From positions 7,371,001-7,435,000 of the forward strand of contig NZ_OBMJ01000001.1 of NCBI RefSeq assembly GCF_900199205.1: a DNA stretch of 64,000 nucleotides. The letters are read 5' to 3'. Source of the stretch: Streptomyces sp. 1331.2 (lineage in GTDB: Bacteria; Actinomycetota; Actinomycetes; Streptomycetales; Streptomycetaceae). Position numbers and translations under genes: made by a program. Below are positions 33,977 to 42,540 of the stretch, piece by piece; position 1 is the first letter of the stretch; every line of letters begins with the position of its first letter. The notes under the pieces were generated by a model. That model did not search any database. It had not been told where the DNA came from and worked only from the letters and a program-made list of their open reading frames with translations.

Positions 33977-33991
33977 GGGAACGCCGTTCCC
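33977..33991. promoter_or_regulatory. inverted repeat upstream of the MFS remnant
   Basis: GGGAAC-N3-GTTCCC, a perfect 6-bp inverted repeat 37 bp before the MFS start, placed like an operator. It may be a relic of the pump's regulation. Confidence 0.4.
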
Positions 33992-34175
33992 TGGGAATCG
34001 CAGTCCCACCCTCCGCGCGCCGCATGCCACCCGCCCGCCGCGCCACCTTCCGCGCCGCTCGCCCCGCCGAACGCGCCCACCGGGCGACACGCGGGCAGGA
34101 ACGTCCCTGCGCCCGTACCGTCCGCCGACACGGTGCAATGTGCCCGCCCGACACGTCGTCAGAGGGAGGCCACCG

Positions 34176-34958
34176 GTGCAGACGAGGACGAGGGACGCGG
34201 ACCCGGTCCGCGTACTGGACGTGACGAGCGCCGACTACCGCCGGGCGTTCGAACTCTTCCTCGCCGGGACGGACGAAAAGCCCGTCACCCACGCCCGGTT
34301 GAGCGAACTCGTCGCCGCCCTGCCGCGCCGCCGGGTCCTGCTGGACCTCGGTGCCGGCGACGGCCGCACCACCGCCCACCTGGCCCGTTCCTTCGACCGT
34401 ACGGTGGCGGTCGAGCCCAGCGCGGCGATGCGCGAGAAGCTCGCCACCACCTGCCCAGAGGCCCTGGTCCTCCCGGACCGGCTCGACCGGGTCCGGCCGC
34501 CCGAGCCGGCCGACCTCGTCCACCTCTCCCACGTGCTCTACTACGTCCCCGAACCGGAGTGGCCGGCCACCGCCACCCGCGCCCTGGACTGGACGGCGCC
34601 CGGCGGTACCCTCCTGGTCGTCCTGCAGAACCCCGAGAGCCCCTGCATGCGGATGGCCGCCCACTTCACCGGCGTCCGCTACGACCTGGCCCCCCTCGCC
34701 GAGCGCCTGCGCGAGTGCCACCCGGCCCACGACTACGCCCTCGAAACCCTCGACCTCCACTACCGCACACCCCACCTCGCCGAGGCGGTGGACGTCGCCG
34801 AGTTCATGGTCAACGTCGCCGACCTCGCCGCCCTCGACCCCCGCCCCACCCGCGCCGCCCTGACCGCCTACGTCCGGCAGCACTTCACCCGCCCCGACGG
34901 CGGCTACGCCATCGGTCACACCCAGGACATGCTGATCGTCCGCCGTTCCCCGTCCTGA
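34176..34958 (+). CDS. class I SAM-dependent methyltransferase
   Basis: 260 residues. GTG 34176 follows GGGAGG with 7-base spacing. Motif I is VLLDLGAGDGRTTAHLA (~50-66), the acidic end of strand 2 is VAVEPSAAM, and the post-core segment is DLVHLSHVLYYVPEPEW. No specific substrate domain is visible, so small-molecule methylation is only an inference. Its last codons belong to a 20-bp repeat that continues past the stop. Confidence 0.87.
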   Translation: MQTRTRDADPVRVLDVTSADYRRAFELFLAGTDEKPVTHARLSELVAALPRRRVLLDLGAGDGRTTAHLARSFDRTVAVEPSAAMREKLATTCPEALVLPDRLDRVRPPEPADLVHLSHVLYYVPEPEWPATATRALDWTAPGGTLLVVLQNPESPCMRMAAHFTGVRYDLAPLAERLRECHPAHDYALETLDLHYRTPHLAEAVDVAEFMVNVADLAALDPRPTRAALTAYVRQHFTRPDGGYAIGHTQDMLIVRRSPS

Positions 34959-35005
34959 TCCGCCGTTCCCCGTCCTGATCCGCCGCTCCCCGTCCTGAGC
35001 GGCGG
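34941..35005. repeat. three 20-bp tandem repeats ending in a hairpin
   Basis: Units at 34941, 34961 and 34981 (CGCCGTTCCCCGTCCTGATC; the last with two changes). The first unit contains the methyltransferase stop. The third forms a stem CCGCCGCT / AGCGGCGG (34980-35005), a probable bidirectional terminator between convergent genes. Confidence 0.75.
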
Positions 35006-35025
35006 GGACCCGGTCAGGGCACATC

Positions 35026-35871
35026 TCAGAGCACGTCCGACAGGAACTGCCGCAGCCGCGGGCTCCGCGGTGCGTCGAAGACCGCCTCGGGCGGGCCGGA
35101 CTCGACCACCACTCCGCCGTCCATGAAGGCGACGGCGTCGGACACCGAGCGGGCGAAGCCCATCTCGTGGGTGACCACCACCATGGTCATGCCCTCGCGC
35201 CCGAGGTCGGCCAGCAAGGACAGCACGCCCTTGACGAGTTCCGGGTCCAAGGCGGAGGTCACCTCGTCGAAGAGCATCACCCGGGGCTCCATGACCAGGG
35301 CGCGGGCGATCGCCACCCGCTGCTGCTGTCCGCCGGACAGCCGCGCGGGGCGCACCTCGGCCTTGTGTCGCAGTCCGACGAGGTCGAGCCGGCGGCGCGC
35401 GGTCTCGGTCGCCTCCTCACGGGAGAGCCCCCGGAGCTTGCGGAGCGGAAGCGTGAGGTTGCGCAGGACGCTCAGGTGCGGGAAGAGGTTGAACTGCTGG
35501 AAGACCATGCCCACCTGTCGGCGCAGCAGGTCGGGGTCGCGGTGCAGGACGCTCTCGCCGTCCAGCAGGACGTCGCCGCGGTCGGGCTCCAGCAGCCGGT
35601 TGACCGTCCGCAGCAGCGTGGACTTGCCGGAGCCGGACGGGCCGATGACGGAGAGCGTGTGCCCCTTGGGGACGTCGAGGTCCACGCCGCGCAGGATCGG
35701 GGTGCCGCCGAGGGACAGGTGGAGGTCACGAGTGGCCAGGCTGACCGGCGAGAAGGTCCTCCCGGTCCCGGTCCCGGTCCCGGTCTCGGTCCCGGTCCCG
35801 GTCTCGGTGCTGGTGCCGGTTCCGGTGCGGGGGCCGGTCGGCGCGCTGTCGGTGGGTCGCGGGTCAGACAC
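35026..35871 (-). CDS. polar amino acid ABC transporter ATP-binding protein
   Basis: 281 residues. Walker A GPSGSGKST, Q-loop VFQQFNLFPHL, signature LSGGQQQR, Walker B VMLFDEVTSALD and the H-loop VVTHEMGFA are all intact. The pattern matches GlnQ/HisP. The first ~38 residues are a Gly-Thr-Glu low-complexity tail encoded by a CCGGTC-type hexamer microsatellite (35759-35826). Its start overlaps the permease stop by 8 bp. It is the third gene of an operon with a cysteine-type leader. Confidence 0.93.
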   Translation of the reverse strand: MSDPRPTDSAPTGPRTGTGTSTETGTGTETGTGTGTGRTFSPVSLATRDLHLSLGGTPILRGVDLDVPKGHTLSVIGPSGSGKSTLLRTVNRLLEPDRGDVLLDGESVLHRDPDLLRRQVGMVFQQFNLFPHLSVLRNLTLPLRKLRGLSREEATETARRRLDLVGLRHKAEVRPARLSGGQQQRVAIARALVMEPRVMLFDEVTSALDPELVKGVLSLLADLGREGMTMVVVTHEMGFARSVSDAVAFMDGGVVVESGPPEAVFDAPRSPRLRQFLSDVL

Positions 35872-36697
35872 GCGCCGCTCCTTCGGGTGCGGGGGAGGAA
35901 CCGGGCACCGACGGTGCCTCGGGGGCGGACGTCCCGGCGGTCCGTTCGCCGTCCCCGCGCCGCTCGTTCCGCAGTCGGCGCCCGTTCCTGAGTTGCCGTC
36001 CGTTCCTGAGCCGTCGGTCGATCACGTTGACCAGGTGCGTCAGCGGCACGGTGAGGAGGAGGTAGAACAGCCCGGCGAGCACCAGCGCGGACTCGTTGCC
36101 GGTGGTGGCGGCGGAGTCCTGGCCGATCCGGAAGAGGTCGCGCTGATCGGCTGTCAGGCCGAGGAAGTAGATCAGGCTGGAGTCCTTGATCAGGGCGATG
36201 AGCTGGTTCACCCAGGCCGGCAGCACCCGTCGGACGCCGAGCGGAATGATGATCAGCCGCAGCGCCGCGGCGTGCGAGAAGCCGAGCGCGCGGGCCGCCT
36301 CGAACTGGCCGGCCTCCACGCTCTGTATCCCGGAGCGGAAGATCTCGCCGAAGTAGGCGGCGGCGATCAGGGAGAGCGCGAGGACTCCCAGTGGGTAGGG
36401 GTCCGGGCCCCAGATCTGCATCCCCTGCGGGGCCAGCCCGACACCGATCAGCAGGATGGTGACCGCGGCCGGAAGACCGCGGAACACGTCGGTGTAGACC
36501 CGGGCCGGCCAGCGCAGCCAGCGCGTCCGGGCGATGCCGGCCACGGCCAGCAGCAGTCCCAGCACCGTGCCGATGACTGCCGAAGTCACCGCGAGGATCA
36601 GCGTGTTGGGCACGCCGGTGGTGAGCAGGTCGGAGATCGCGGAGCGCATCGATCCCCAGTCGAAGAACGTCTCCGCCAGCGTGCCCAGCTGGTCCAC
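35864..36697 (-). CDS. polar amino acid ABC transporter permease
   Basis: 277 residues from GTG 36697, which follows AAGGAGG. A HisM/GlnP-type permease with five or so membrane helices and the EAA loop EAGQFEAARALGFSHAAALR, which docks on the ATPase. It contains NTLILAVTSAVIGTVLGLLLA typical of the family. The last ~45 residues are a basic, Arg/Asn-rich cytoplasmic tail. The N-terminal extension back to 36892 lacks family similarity and was rejected. Confidence 0.92.
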   Translation of the reverse strand: MDQLGTLAETFFDWGSMRSAISDLLTTGVPNTLILAVTSAVIGTVLGLLLAVAGIARTRWLRWPARVYTDVFRGLPAAVTILLIGVGLAPQGMQIWGPDPYPLGVLALSLIAAAYFGEIFRSGIQSVEAGQFEAARALGFSHAAALRLIIIPLGVRRVLPAWVNQLIALIKDSSLIYFLGLTADQRDLFRIGQDSAATTGNESALVLAGLFYLLLTVPLTHLVNVIDRRLRNGRQLRNGRRLRNERRGDGERTAGTSAPEAPSVPGSSPAPEGAARV

Positions 36698-36744
36698 GTC
36701 GGCCTCCTTGTCGTCCGGGTCGTGTCGGTGGGTGGGGGAGTGGG

Positions 36745-37635
36745 TCAGGGCGTCGCGGAGGCGGTGGCCGGTGCGGCGCCCGTGGCCGGGGCCGCCGCCT
36801 GAACCGGCGGGAATGCGGTCGTGCCGCTGCCGGGCTTGAAGCCGTCCGGCACCGGCCGGCCCGGGTAGTACTGCTCCTGGAGGCGGGTCCACGTGCCGTC
36901 CGCGATCACCTCCTCAAGTGCCTTGTTCAGCGCGGCGAGCAGCTGCGGGCGGTCCTTGGCGACGGCGAAGGCGGTCGGTGCGGGGCTGAGCTGCTTCTGC
37001 GCGAGGACCACCTTGCCGCCGCTGTCCTGTGCGCTCTTCTCGCCGATCTCCGCGGGCGAGATCCAGGCCTCGGCCGTCCCGGCCTTGAGCTGGTTCAGCG
37101 CGCCGTTGTAGTCGGGCACCCGCACCGGGTTGAGGTTGTTCTTGGTGGCGTAGTCGTCCTGGACGGTTCCCTGGACGACCACGACGCGCTTGCCGGCGAG
37201 CTGGTCGAAGGCGGTGATCGGCGAGCCGGCGGGGACGTCGAGCCCGAAGTACCCGAAGTCGTACCCGTTGGTGAAGTCCACCGTCTTCTTGCGGGCCTCG
37301 GTCACGGTGATGGACGAACTGCCCACGTCGAACTTGTGGTTGGCGACCTGCGACAGCAGGGAGGAGAAGTCCGTCGAGGCGAACTCCACCTTGAGGCCGG
37401 TCTTGGCGGCGACGGCGGTGAACAGGTCGTTGTCGAAGCCGGTGAACTTGCCGTCCTTGAGGTACACGTTCGGCGGTGCATCCGAGAGGGTGCCGACGCG
37501 AATCGTCCCCGGCACCGACAACTGGTACGGATTGTCGGAGGACTTGGCCGCCGAGGAGGTCCCGCCGCAGGCGGTGAGCGAGGCGAGGGAGGCGAGAGCA
37601 GCGAGTGCGGTGACGAGAATCCGGCGCGGACGCAT
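36745..37635 (-). CDS. ABC transporter substrate-binding lipoprotein (polar amino acid / cystine type)
   Basis: 296 residues from ATG 37635. A lipoprotein signal peptide ends in the lipobox LTAC, followed by a Ser-rich linker. The type II periplasmic fold shows IRVGTLSDAPPNVYLKDG and GFDNDLFTAVAAKTGL. The C-terminus is an Ala/Thr-rich tail. The cysteine leader upstream suggests cystine or another sulfur amino acid as substrate; from the protein alone only polar amino acid can be claimed. Confidence 0.9.
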   Translation of the reverse strand: MRPRRILVTALAALASLASLTACGGTSSAAKSSDNPYQLSVPGTIRVGTLSDAPPNVYLKDGKFTGFDNDLFTAVAAKTGLKVEFASTDFSSLLSQVANHKFDVGSSSITVTEARKKTVDFTNGYDFGYFGLDVPAGSPITAFDQLAGKRVVVVQGTVQDDYATKNNLNPVRVPDYNGALNQLKAGTAEAWISPAEIGEKSAQDSGGKVVLAQKQLSPAPTAFAVAKDRPQLLAALNKALEEVIADGTWTRLQEQYYPGRPVPDGFKPGSGTTAFPPVQAAAPATGAAPATASATP

Positions 37636-37775
37636 GGAGGCTCCAGACTTGGTGATGGTGAAGGGAAGCACGCCGACCGGCCGGGCCCCGGACACCCGGG
37701 AACGGGGCGGGGCGGGGGCGGCGGGCAGCAGCGCACAGCCGCACGGATCGGTGCGGATGCGGAAGGCGACAAACA

Positions 37776-37845
37776 GAATGCGAACCGAACGCGAAACAGA
37801 ACGCGAAACAGAACGCGAACCGAACGCGAAACAGAACGCGAAACC
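37776..37845. repeat. six tandem 11-12-bp repeats in the transporter leader
   Basis: Units GAACGCGAAACA or GAACGCGAACC follow head to tail at 37776, 37787, 37799, 37811, 37822 and 37834, with a partial seventh. They lie between the leader peptide and the substrate-binding gene, inside the predicted untranslated leader RNA, and are markedly A-rich for this genome. Confidence 0.8.
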
Positions 37846-37875
37846 GAACAGGGAACGAGAGAAAGACGCGGACGC

Positions 37876-37891
37876 CCGGCGTCAGAGCCGG
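37876..37891 (-). terminator. possible attenuator hairpin after the cysteine leader peptide
   Basis: On the minus strand CCGGC-N6-GCCGG, then GGCGTCCGCG and a pyrimidine-rich CTTTCTCTCG. It starts ~15 bases after the peptide stop. The stem is short, so this is a weak call. Confidence 0.35.
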
Positions 37892-37904
37892 AAGAGGGCG
37901 TGCG

Positions 37905-37982
37905 TCAGCAGCTGGGGCGACAGCTCATCGCCGTCACACGGCGCAGGTCAACGTGCCTGCGCGAAACGAGGTAACCAGCCAT
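37905..37982 (-). CDS. cysteine leader peptide (25 aa)
   Basis: ATG 37982 to TGA 37905. The middle SRRHVDLRRVTAMSCR matches the actinobacterial sulfur-gene leader consensus (HVDLCRVSSAxCR), and the peptide ends Cys-Arg-Pro-Ser-Cys-stop. Known mycobacterial and streptomycete counterparts sense cysteine supply through stalling at C-terminal Cys codons and are leaderless. Here the -10 box ends 6 bases before the ATG. It therefore predicts cysteine-responsive control of the ABC transporter operon downstream. Confidence 0.75.
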   Translation of the reverse strand: MAGYLVSRRHVDLRRVTAMSCRPSC

Positions 37983-37988
37983 GCGGGC

Positions 37989-38018
37989 ACTATGCGGGGT
38001 GATCGTCGGCGGAGTCAA
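37989..38018 (-). promoter_or_regulatory. predicted promoter of the transporter operon and its leader peptide
   Basis: Minus strand TTGACT (38018-38013), 18-bp spacer, CATAGT (37994-37989). The distance to the leader ATG (6 bases) places the transcription start at the ATG, with no Shine-Dalgarno sequence, hence leaderless translation. Confidence 0.6.
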
Positions 38019-38090
38019 ATCGCTCACGACTCGAACACCGACCGCCGGCCCGGGCAAGCGGCAGTCCGCCCGGCCGGCCCCGCACCCGTC

Positions 38091-39032
38091 TCAGGGCCCG
38101 CCCGGCTCGCCCTGCTCCCCCGGCCCGCCCGGCTCCGCCCGCGCGGCCCGCGCCGCCTCCGCACCGCGCTTCCGACGCTCGACGCGGGTGCCGGTGATCA
38201 CGGCGGCGGTCAGGCTGGTCGCGATGATCGCCTCGGCCCAGAAGAACGCGACGTAGTCGATCAGCGAGCCGATCGGCGGTCCGCCCGGCGCGGCGTTCCG
38301 CATGCCGATCAGCGCGAACATCGTCGCCGCCATCCAGCCGAGGGCGGGCCACACCATTCCCAGGCGGCCGCGGTACAGCACCTCCGCGCCGCCCATGACG
38401 GCCAGCGCGAGTGCCCACATCGCGGCGATCATGAACCAGGCCAGGATCAGCGTGCTGCGCGCCCGGGTGGCCCGCGCGTTCAGGACCACGGTCCCGGTGG
38501 TCGGGCCGTCGGCGGCGGGGTGTTCGGCGGTGGGGTGGACGGCGAAGAACGGGTCCGCGTCACCGAAGACGAGGCCGACGGGCACGGCGCCGGTGGCGTC
38601 CGAGGCCGAGAAGCCGACGGTGAACCGGTAGCGGTCGAAGGGGTAATCGGTCTCGGTGCCGCCGTAGAGTCCGGCCTGCACGAGTTGAGGTGCCGTCACC
38701 TCCCCGGGCGCCGTGCGCAGGACGGTCCTGGTGATCGCCCCGACCGTGATCTCCACCTGGCGGGTGAAGGCGGACGAGCCGGGGCCCTGGGCCAGGCCGC
38801 CGTGCGGAACGGCCACCACGAAGAGCGTCAGCTGAGCGCCCCCGGGGTCGAAGTCCTGGGACGCTACGTTCAGTTCGACCCAGTCGGGGGCGCTCGGCAC
38901 CGCGAGCGCCCGGATCTGCTGCCGGGTTTCGCGCTCGTCGAGGTAGAGCGTGATGCCCGTCCCGCAGGCGAGGGCGAGCAGCACGACGGCGAGGACGAAG
39001 CGGTGGCCGCGCAGCCTGGCGAGGGCGTTCAC
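38091..39032 (-). CDS. DUF4436 family membrane protein
   Basis: 313 residues. One N-terminal membrane helix (FVLAVVLLALACGTGITLYL), a ~150-residue extracytoplasmic beta-rich region, then three C-terminal helices (LILAWFMIAAMWALALAVM, VWPALGWMAATMFALIG, FFWAEAIIATSLTAAVI) and a basic Gly/Pro tail. This is the layout of DUF4436 proteins of actinomycetes. GTG 39032 start. No function is known. Confidence 0.75.
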   Translation of the reverse strand: MNALARLRGHRFVLAVVLLALACGTGITLYLDERETRQQIRALAVPSAPDWVELNVASQDFDPGGAQLTLFVVAVPHGGLAQGPGSSAFTRQVEITVGAITRTVLRTAPGEVTAPQLVQAGLYGGTETDYPFDRYRFTVGFSASDATGAVPVGLVFGDADPFFAVHPTAEHPAADGPTTGTVVLNARATRARSTLILAWFMIAAMWALALAVMGGAEVLYRGRLGMVWPALGWMAATMFALIGMRNAAPGGPPIGSLIDYVAFFWAEAIIATSLTAAVITGTRVERRKRGAEAARAARAEPGGPGEQGEPGGP

Positions 39033-39057
39033 CGGAAGGCCGGTCCGCCGGTCGCGC

Positions 39058-40683
39058 TTACGGCGCGATCTCGAACGCGGGCGGCTTGAGACCCGCGAGG
39101 CAACCGGTGTCCGGGGCGGTCGGAGCGTCGAAGAAGGACCGCGTGATCGACTGCGCGCACGGCGAGTCGGCGAAGACCACGTGAGCGACGTAGGGGACCG
39201 TCACCTCCGTGGACCGGCTGAGCGTCCGGGCGGCGTACGGCCCGCTGCTCGGTGCGGTCTGGGCGTCGAACCCGCCGGACAGCACGAGGGTCGGGATGTC
39301 GCTGTCGGTCACGTCCCGGACCGAGTCCGGCGCCGCGGGAACGTCCCAGGCCCGGCAGTCCTTGTGGAGGAAGGCGAGCAGCGGGGCGTTGGCCACCACC
39401 GACCGGGGGAAGGACGGGAACGCGCGGTGCCCGGCCCGGATCACCTCGGCCTGGCTCTCGAAGGGCGTCCACTCGCTGCAGAAGACGCCGTAGGCGAGCC
39501 CGTGGGAGGTTCGCCCGACGGCCTGCGGGCTGAGCTTGCCGCCCGCCCACTGTTCGGCGACCCGCTTCGGGTTGCCGTGCGCCAACTCGTCGATGGAGCG
39601 GGGTACTCCGGCCGCCAGGTGGGTGGCGGAGACCAGCCAGTTCACCAGGGCCCCGCCGTCCAGCACGACCTTCACCGGCTCGGGGTGGCCCGGGACGGTG
39701 ACGGTGGTGCTGACCGGTTCGGCCTCCAGCTCCCGGACGAGGCGTGTGAAGGTGCCCTTCAGGTCCGGGTAGCGGTCGTCGCAGGCGGTCTGCTCCGCGC
39801 AGGCGTCGAACAGGCCGTCGAAGCCCTCGCGGGCGGCCTTCCAACCGACGGCCCCGCCCGCCAGGGACGGCGGCAGGACGCCGTCGATGCCGACCGAGCG
39901 GATGCCCTTCGGGTGCAGCCGCATGTAGAGCAGGGCCAGGTCGGTGCCGTAGGAGATGCCGAACACGTTCCACTGCTCGATGCCCAGGGCCACCCGCAGG
40001 TCCGCGTAGTCGGCGGCGCTCTCGGTGCCGTTGTACGCCCCGAGGTCGGCCCCGCGGCCCTCCAGCGCGTCGCGGCAGTCCCGGGTCGCCTCGACGTGCA
40101 GGCGCCCGGTGGACCGCGCGTCGTAGGCGAGGTCGAGGGCGCGGGCGTTGAACTCGTCGATGTTCGGGCAGGTGAGCGGCGGGTCGGCGGAGTAGGTCCC
40201 GCGCTGGGACATGAAGATCACGTCCCGGTCGTGGTTCAGGTGGCCGTTGAGGGCCAGTTGGATCTCGGAGACCGCGTCGTCGCCGGGCCCGCCGGCCAGC
40301 CAGACGATCGGGTCGTCGGCCGTCCGGTGCGTGGCCGGCACGATCGCGACCCCGAGGGCGAGCTTCCGCCCCTCGGGGTGGTCCCGGTCCTCGGGCACGG
40401 TGAGCTTCCCGCAGCGGGCCCCCTGCAGCCCGGGGGCCGGGTCGGCGGTACGCGGGCAGGGGCCCGGCTCGTAGCGGGCGTGACCCACCGTCCGGGCGAC
40501 CGTGCCGAGGGCTGAGCCGAGGGCCGTGCCGAGGGGTTCCCCGGTGCCGGACCCGGCCCGGGCGGGCACCGCGGCGGGGCCGACGGCGAGGCCGGTGACG
40601 AGGACGCCGGCGGTGGCCCCGGCCAGTGCGGTCAGGAGCCGTCGCGCGGTGCGTCGGCGCCGGGGCGGGCGGATGGACATCAT
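39058..40683 (-). CDS. secreted alpha/beta hydrolase with TAP-like C-terminal domain
   Basis: 541 residues. A twin-Arg-rich signal region (RRRRTARRLLTALAGATAGV) is followed by the prolyl/tripeptidyl aminopeptidase fold (SlpD/SlpE type). The oxyanion segment is VWLAGGPGDD, the nucleophile elbow GISYGT near residue 208, and the C-terminal TAP-like domain includes PTLVLSGGFDAQTAP and the final HVVF catalytic His. Its ATG overlaps the stop of a paralogue (ATGA). Cys pairs suggest disulfides. It probably releases N-terminal peptides outside the cell. Confidence 0.9.
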   Translation of the reverse strand: MMSIRPPRRRRTARRLLTALAGATAGVLVTGLAVGPAAVPARAGSGTGEPLGTALGSALGTVARTVGHARYEPGPCPRTADPAPGLQGARCGKLTVPEDRDHPEGRKLALGVAIVPATHRTADDPIVWLAGGPGDDAVSEIQLALNGHLNHDRDVIFMSQRGTYSADPPLTCPNIDEFNARALDLAYDARSTGRLHVEATRDCRDALEGRGADLGAYNGTESAADYADLRVALGIEQWNVFGISYGTDLALLYMRLHPKGIRSVGIDGVLPPSLAGGAVGWKAAREGFDGLFDACAEQTACDDRYPDLKGTFTRLVRELEAEPVSTTVTVPGHPEPVKVVLDGGALVNWLVSATHLAAGVPRSIDELAHGNPKRVAEQWAGGKLSPQAVGRTSHGLAYGVFCSEWTPFESQAEVIRAGHRAFPSFPRSVVANAPLLAFLHKDCRAWDVPAAPDSVRDVTDSDIPTLVLSGGFDAQTAPSSGPYAARTLSRSTEVTVPYVAHVVFADSPCAQSITRSFFDAPTAPDTGCLAGLKPPAFEIAP

Positions 40684-42299
40684 GCGGACTCCGGTTCAGG
40701 GGTGATGGTGAACGGTTTGGGGGCGAGTCCGGCTGCGCAGGCGGTGTCCGGCGCGGTCGGATCCGCCAGGAAGGAGGCCAGGACGCGCTGCGCGCAGGGG
40801 GATTGGGGAACCACCCAGTGGCCGATGCCGGGGATCCGCACGGTGGTGGAGCGGGACAGCGTCCGGGCCGCGTACGGTCCCCAGGCCGCCCCGGACTTGG
40901 CGTCGAAGGTTCCGGAGAGGACCAGCGTCGGCACGTCGCTGACGGTGGCCACCCGCTGGACGTCGGTGCGGTCCGCGACGTCCCAGGCCCGGCACACCCG
41001 GTCCTCGAAGGGCAGCTGCGGCGCCTGGGCCAGCACCCGGTCCGGCCACCCGGGGAAGGCCTCTCGGCCCGCCTCCAGCAGGTCGCGCCGCGTGTACCCC
41101 GGCACCCACTCGCTGCAGGCCACCGACTGCGTCAGGCCGTGGGCGGTCTCGCCGACGGCGGTCCGCGCGCCCGCGGCCTGGGCCCGCGCGAAGCGTTCCG
41201 GATTCCCCCGGGCGAGTTCGTCGAGCGCCGCGGGGACGTCGACGGCCTTGACCGCATTGGCGACCAGCAGGTTCACCAGGGCGCCCCCGTCGAGGACGAC
41301 CTCCACCGGGTCCCCTCCCGACGGCGGTTGCGCCGTCAGCCGCAGGGGGTGCGCCTCCAGCCGCCTCGTCTGCTCCGTCAGCGTCTCCGGGAGGTCCGGG
41401 AAACGGCGCCCGCAGACGGGCTGGGCGGCACACGCCGCGAGGACCGCCCCGATCCCCTCCCGGGCGCTGTCCCACGTCCACGGCAGGCTCACGATGTCCG
41501 GCGGTACGACCGAGTCGATCGCCACCGAGCGGATCCCCTCGGGGTGCAGGCGCAGGTAGGTGAGGGCCAGTTCGGTCCCGTACGAGTACCCGTAGACGTT
41601 CCAGCGCTCGATGCCCAGCGCCCTGCGCAGATCGGCGAAGTCCGCGGCGTTCTCGGTCGTGTTGTAGGCGTCCAGGTCGGTCCCGTCGGCCGCCAGACGG
41701 TCCCGGCACTCCTTCGCCGCACGCACCAGCCGCCGCCCGGTCGACGGCGCGTCGTAGCGCAGCCCGACGGCCTCCGCCGTGAACCGGTCGATCTCCGGGC
41801 AGAGGAGGGCCGGCTGGGAGTGGAGCGTGCCGCGCTGGGCCATGACGATCAGGTCGCGGTCGTGGTTCACGCCGGAAGCGACCAGGAACGGGATGCTCCC
41901 GAACGCGTCGCCGCCGGGGCCCCCTTCCATGAACACCACCGGATCCCCGGCCGGCTTCCCCGAGGTCGCCGGGACGATCGCGACGGCCAGCCGGACGGTC
42001 CGTCCGCCGCGGTCGGCGCGGCTCTCCGGCACCTCCAGCATCCCGCAGCGCCCGGGGACCGGCTCGGAGGTCCGCGGGCAGGGCCCGGGCACGAACCGCG
42101 CCGGCGTCCCCGACCGGGGAGCACGGACGGGCGGCGACACCGCACCGGCCGGCGTCGGGCCGGCCCCCGCCACCCCCAGGACGGTCAGACCGGCCGCGGC
42201 GAGCGCCACCCCGGTGCGTGCTATTCGTCCTGACCTGCCGTTCCCGCCTGACCCGCAGACCGACGGTCGGTACCTCGGACGGTCGCCTTGTCTCATCAT
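40680..42299 (-). CDS. secreted alpha/beta hydrolase with TAP-like C-terminal domain (paralogue)
   Basis: 539 residues. A signal segment lies around 27-50 (TGVALAAAGLTVLGVAGAG). Family landmarks match the next gene: VFMEGGPGGD, nucleophile elbow GYSYGT near 205, PTLVLSGTFDAKSG and IPGIGHWVV with the catalytic His. About half the residues are shared with the downstream paralogue, so the pair is a tandem duplication in one operon. ATG 42299 or the adjacent 42296 may be used. Confidence 0.9.
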   Translation of the reverse strand: MMRQGDRPRYRPSVCGSGGNGRSGRIARTGVALAAAGLTVLGVAGAGPTPAGAVSPPVRAPRSGTPARFVPGPCPRTSEPVPGRCGMLEVPESRADRGGRTVRLAVAIVPATSGKPAGDPVVFMEGGPGGDAFGSIPFLVASGVNHDRDLIVMAQRGTLHSQPALLCPEIDRFTAEAVGLRYDAPSTGRRLVRAAKECRDRLAADGTDLDAYNTTENAADFADLRRALGIERWNVYGYSYGTELALTYLRLHPEGIRSVAIDSVVPPDIVSLPWTWDSAREGIGAVLAACAAQPVCGRRFPDLPETLTEQTRRLEAHPLRLTAQPPSGGDPVEVVLDGGALVNLLVANAVKAVDVPAALDELARGNPERFARAQAAGARTAVGETAHGLTQSVACSEWVPGYTRRDLLEAGREAFPGWPDRVLAQAPQLPFEDRVCRAWDVADRTDVQRVATVSDVPTLVLSGTFDAKSGAAWGPYAARTLSRSTTVRIPGIGHWVVPQSPCAQRVLASFLADPTAPDTACAAGLAPKPFTITPEPESA

Positions 42300-42540
42300 C
42301 CGCTCTCGTCTCGCTCACGCCCCCGGAACGGGCGGCGCCGCGTGCCCCCGGCCGCCGCTGCACGGCTCGTGCGGGGATTGCCCTGCCCAGCCTGGGCGCA
42401 CCGGGCGCGCTCCACCACCCGTGAGCTCCACTCGGAGCAGCGACCGCTCCGCCCCCGCCGGCGCCACGTTGATCGGTTGTCTACCAGCCGCTTCTACGGT
42501 CGGGCCATCGGCAAGTTCCGCACTGCTCAGAAGGATTCCC

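Noticed and set aside
37981..38256. 91-codon plus-strand ORF starting MRALCGVIV, as a cysteine leader
   Set aside because: It runs opposite to the transporter and overlaps the minus-strand promoter and leader peptide, which have far better support.
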